Assembly (NCBI GenBank): GCA_944380945.1
Contig: CALWJG010000115.1
Span: 1-5,580, forward strand
DNA: 5,580 nt
Reading direction: 5' to 3'
Source: an uncultured Agathobaculum sp.
GTDB taxonomy: Bacteria; Bacillota; Clostridia; Oscillospirales; Butyricicoccaceae
Position numbers and translations under genes: made by a program. Positions 4,358 through 5,580 of the stretch are shown piece after piece; the stretch's first letter is position 1; each line of letters starts with the position of its first letter. The notes under the pieces were generated by a model. It had not been told where the DNA came from, ran no database searches, and saw nothing but the letters and a program-made list of their open reading frames with translations.

Positions 4358-5580
4358 ATGGCGGAAAACAGAGTCATATTGGACGGCGCGGCGGAAGCGA
4401 CCCGTGCAGAGCTGCTTACGGCGCTGGAACATGTGTTTTTTGCCATTCTGCGGGTCGACCCGGCGCGGGATGACGTGCTGATCCTGCAGAGCCGCGACCG
4501 GCCCGATCTGGTCGCCCAGCACCACAGCTGGAGCGAATATCTGGCGTCCTATGCCGATGTGCTGACCGGGCCGGGGCGCGAGACGCTCAACAGACGCATG
4601 ACGAACGAAAGCCTGCTCGCCGCCGACTGCGGCGCGGAGGGCATGTTTTCCTTTGACGCGGCCTATCAGCGCGACGGCCGGACCAACTGGGTCAAGGTCA
4701 CGGTGAAACTGCAGGACGAGGACGGCGTGCGGTCGGCCTATGTGTTCGTCCGGCAGACCAATGAAGAGCATCTGCGCAAAAGCATCATCGACCTGTATGT
4801 TTACAACAGCTGCGATTACTTCATCTATCTCGACGCGCGCAACAACAGCTACCGGATGTTCAGCGGCAGCGATTCGGGCACGCCGCTGCCGCCGGTGGAG
4901 TGCGATGATTACGACGCCGCGCTGGTGGAATACGCCCGCAGCTTTGTCGTGCCCGAGGATCAGGAAATGGTCATCCGCGAGATGCGCATCGGCCGCGTGC
5001 TTGAGCAGCTCGAGCGGCACGGGGTGCACTCCTTTTACTGCGGCGTGCGCGATCCGGTGCGCGGCTACACCCGCAAGCAGCTGACCTACCGGTATTACGA
5101 CCGCGACACGCAGATGATCCTGCTCTCGCGCACGGATGTGACCGGCGTCTACCTCGAGGAGCGCGCCCGCCAGCGCGAGCTGCAGGCCGCCCGCCTGGAG
5201 GCGCAGACCGACACGATGACCGGCCTGCTCAATTACCGCGGCGCGATCGAGCAGGTGGGCGAAGCGCTCGCCGCGGGCGGCCGCGCGGCGCTGCTGTTCA
5301 TCGATCTGGACAACTTCAAGCAGGTCAACGATACGCTCGGGCATCTGGAGGGGGACCGGCTGCTGCAGCGGGTCGCGCAGGTGCTGCGGATGCAGACCCG
5401 GGAAAACGACCTGCTGTGCCGCGTGGGCGGCGATGAGTTCATCGTGTTCCTGCGCGGCGTTACGGAAAAAGTGCAGGCGGCGGACTGCGCCGGGCGCATC
5501 TGTGAGGCGATCCGCCGCATCCCCCTGCCGGAAAACGGCATTCCGGCGATCTCGTGCAGCATCGGCGCCGCCTTTGCGCC
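4358..5580 (+). CDS. Soluble diguanylate cyclase with tandem N-terminal sensor region (3' end outside window)
   Basis: 407 codons are visible and the reading frame runs off the right edge, so the C-terminal part of the GGDEF domain is missing here. The enzyme makes cyclic di-GMP from two GTP. The GGDEF domain begins at DTMTGLLNYRG (285-295), has the metal-binding FIDLDNFK (314-321, Asp316) and the active-site GGDEF at 357-361. RxxD at 348-351, five residues before GGDEF, is an intact inhibitory I-site, so product inhibition is expected. Residues about 18-135 and 145-265 look like two PAS-like sensor modules, the first ending FVRQTNEEHLRK and the second SRTDVTGVYLEERARQ, followed by a charged helical linker (265-284). 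No membrane segment or signal peptide is seen, so it senses something in the cytosol. The ATG at 4358 follows GGAGGAGGG (4342-4350) at a 7-nt spacing. PAS assignment is by overall pattern and is less certain than GGDEF. Confidence 0.93.
   Translation, partial: MAENRVILDGAAEATRAELLTALEHVFFAILRVDPARDDVLILQSRDRPDLVAQHHSWSEYLASYADVLTGPGRETLNRRMTNESLLAADCGAEGMFSFDAAYQRDGRTNWVKVTVKLQDEDGVRSAYVFVRQTNEEHLRKSIIDLYVYNSCDYFIYLDARNNSYRMFSGSDSGTPLPPVECDDYDAALVEYARSFVVPEDQEMVIREMRIGRVLEQLERHGVHSFYCGVRDPVRGYTRKQLTYRYYDRDTQMILLSRTDVTGVYLEERARQRELQAARLEAQTDTMTGLLNYRGAIEQVGEALAAGGRAALLFIDLDNFKQVNDTLGHLEGDRLLQRVAQVLRMQTRENDLLCRVGGDEFIVFLRGVTEKVQAADCAGRICEAIRRIPLPENGIPAISCSIGAAFA

Noticed and set aside
4351..4480. 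Alternative ATG at 4351 for the diguanylate cyclase
   Set aside because: It is out of frame with the GGDEF protein, starts directly after the GGAGGAGGG with no spacer and soon hits a stop.
3497..5344. 615-codon open frame on the minus strand
   Set aside because: It runs antisense through the DUF1540, TM1266-family and GGDEF genes and their intergenic gaps, including the terminator and promoter. The product has no recognisable domain and is a compositional artefact.
1..5580. CRISPR array, insertion sequence, tRNA or rRNA
   Set aside because: No regularly spaced repeats, terminal inverted repeats with a transposase, or tRNA/rRNA-like sequences were seen on either strand.

Overview
The window is GC-rich, with strong AGGAGG ribosome binding sites, near-consensus sigma-70/SigA promoters and short intergenic gaps. 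Its gene content (DUF1540 protein, TM1266-type hydrogenase-system regulator, two-gene SUF-like Fe-S locus) fits a strictly anaerobic, high-GC Clostridia member, most likely a gut Oscillospiraceae/Ruminococcaceae relative. That placement is inferred from style and gene families; no 16S or species marker is present.

Layout. The left two thirds run on the minus strand. From 3484 leftward there is a promoter, a SufC-type ATPase (3398-2655) and an overlapping short SufB/SufD-family scaffold (2662-1742). Next come a second near-consensus promoter (1695-1667), a leader of about 167 nt with a 28-codon acid-rich small ORF and a terminator-like hairpin, and then a CNNM/CorC (HlyC-type) Mg2+ transporter homologue starting at TTG (1493-156). 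A perfect hairpin at 60-86 lies beyond its end. The right third runs on the plus strand: a cysteine-rich DUF1540 protein (3683-3853), a TM1266-family regulator (3930-4169) closed by an intrinsic terminator, then a new promoter, a 5'UTR hairpin and a soluble diguanylate cyclase (4358 onward) that is cut by the right edge after its GGDEF motif.

How the genes work together. The SufC/SufB-like pair resembles the minimal SUF-like system (SmsCB) known from anaerobes and archaea, where one scaffold replaces the SufB/SufD pair; the scaffold here keeps both a SufB-type cysteine and a SufD/SufB-type histidine. The hydrogenase-system regulator and the Cys-rich DUF1540 protein fit the same iron/thiol-rich anaerobic physiology, but no hydrogenase gene is in view. 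The transporter appears to have its own conditional leader: the acidic ORF stops exactly in the loop of the hairpin that precedes the transporter's ribosome binding site. This is the arrangement expected for translation-coupled attenuation and is the most interesting thing in the window. The diguanylate cyclase is an independent signalling gene with an intact active site and I-site and no membrane segment.
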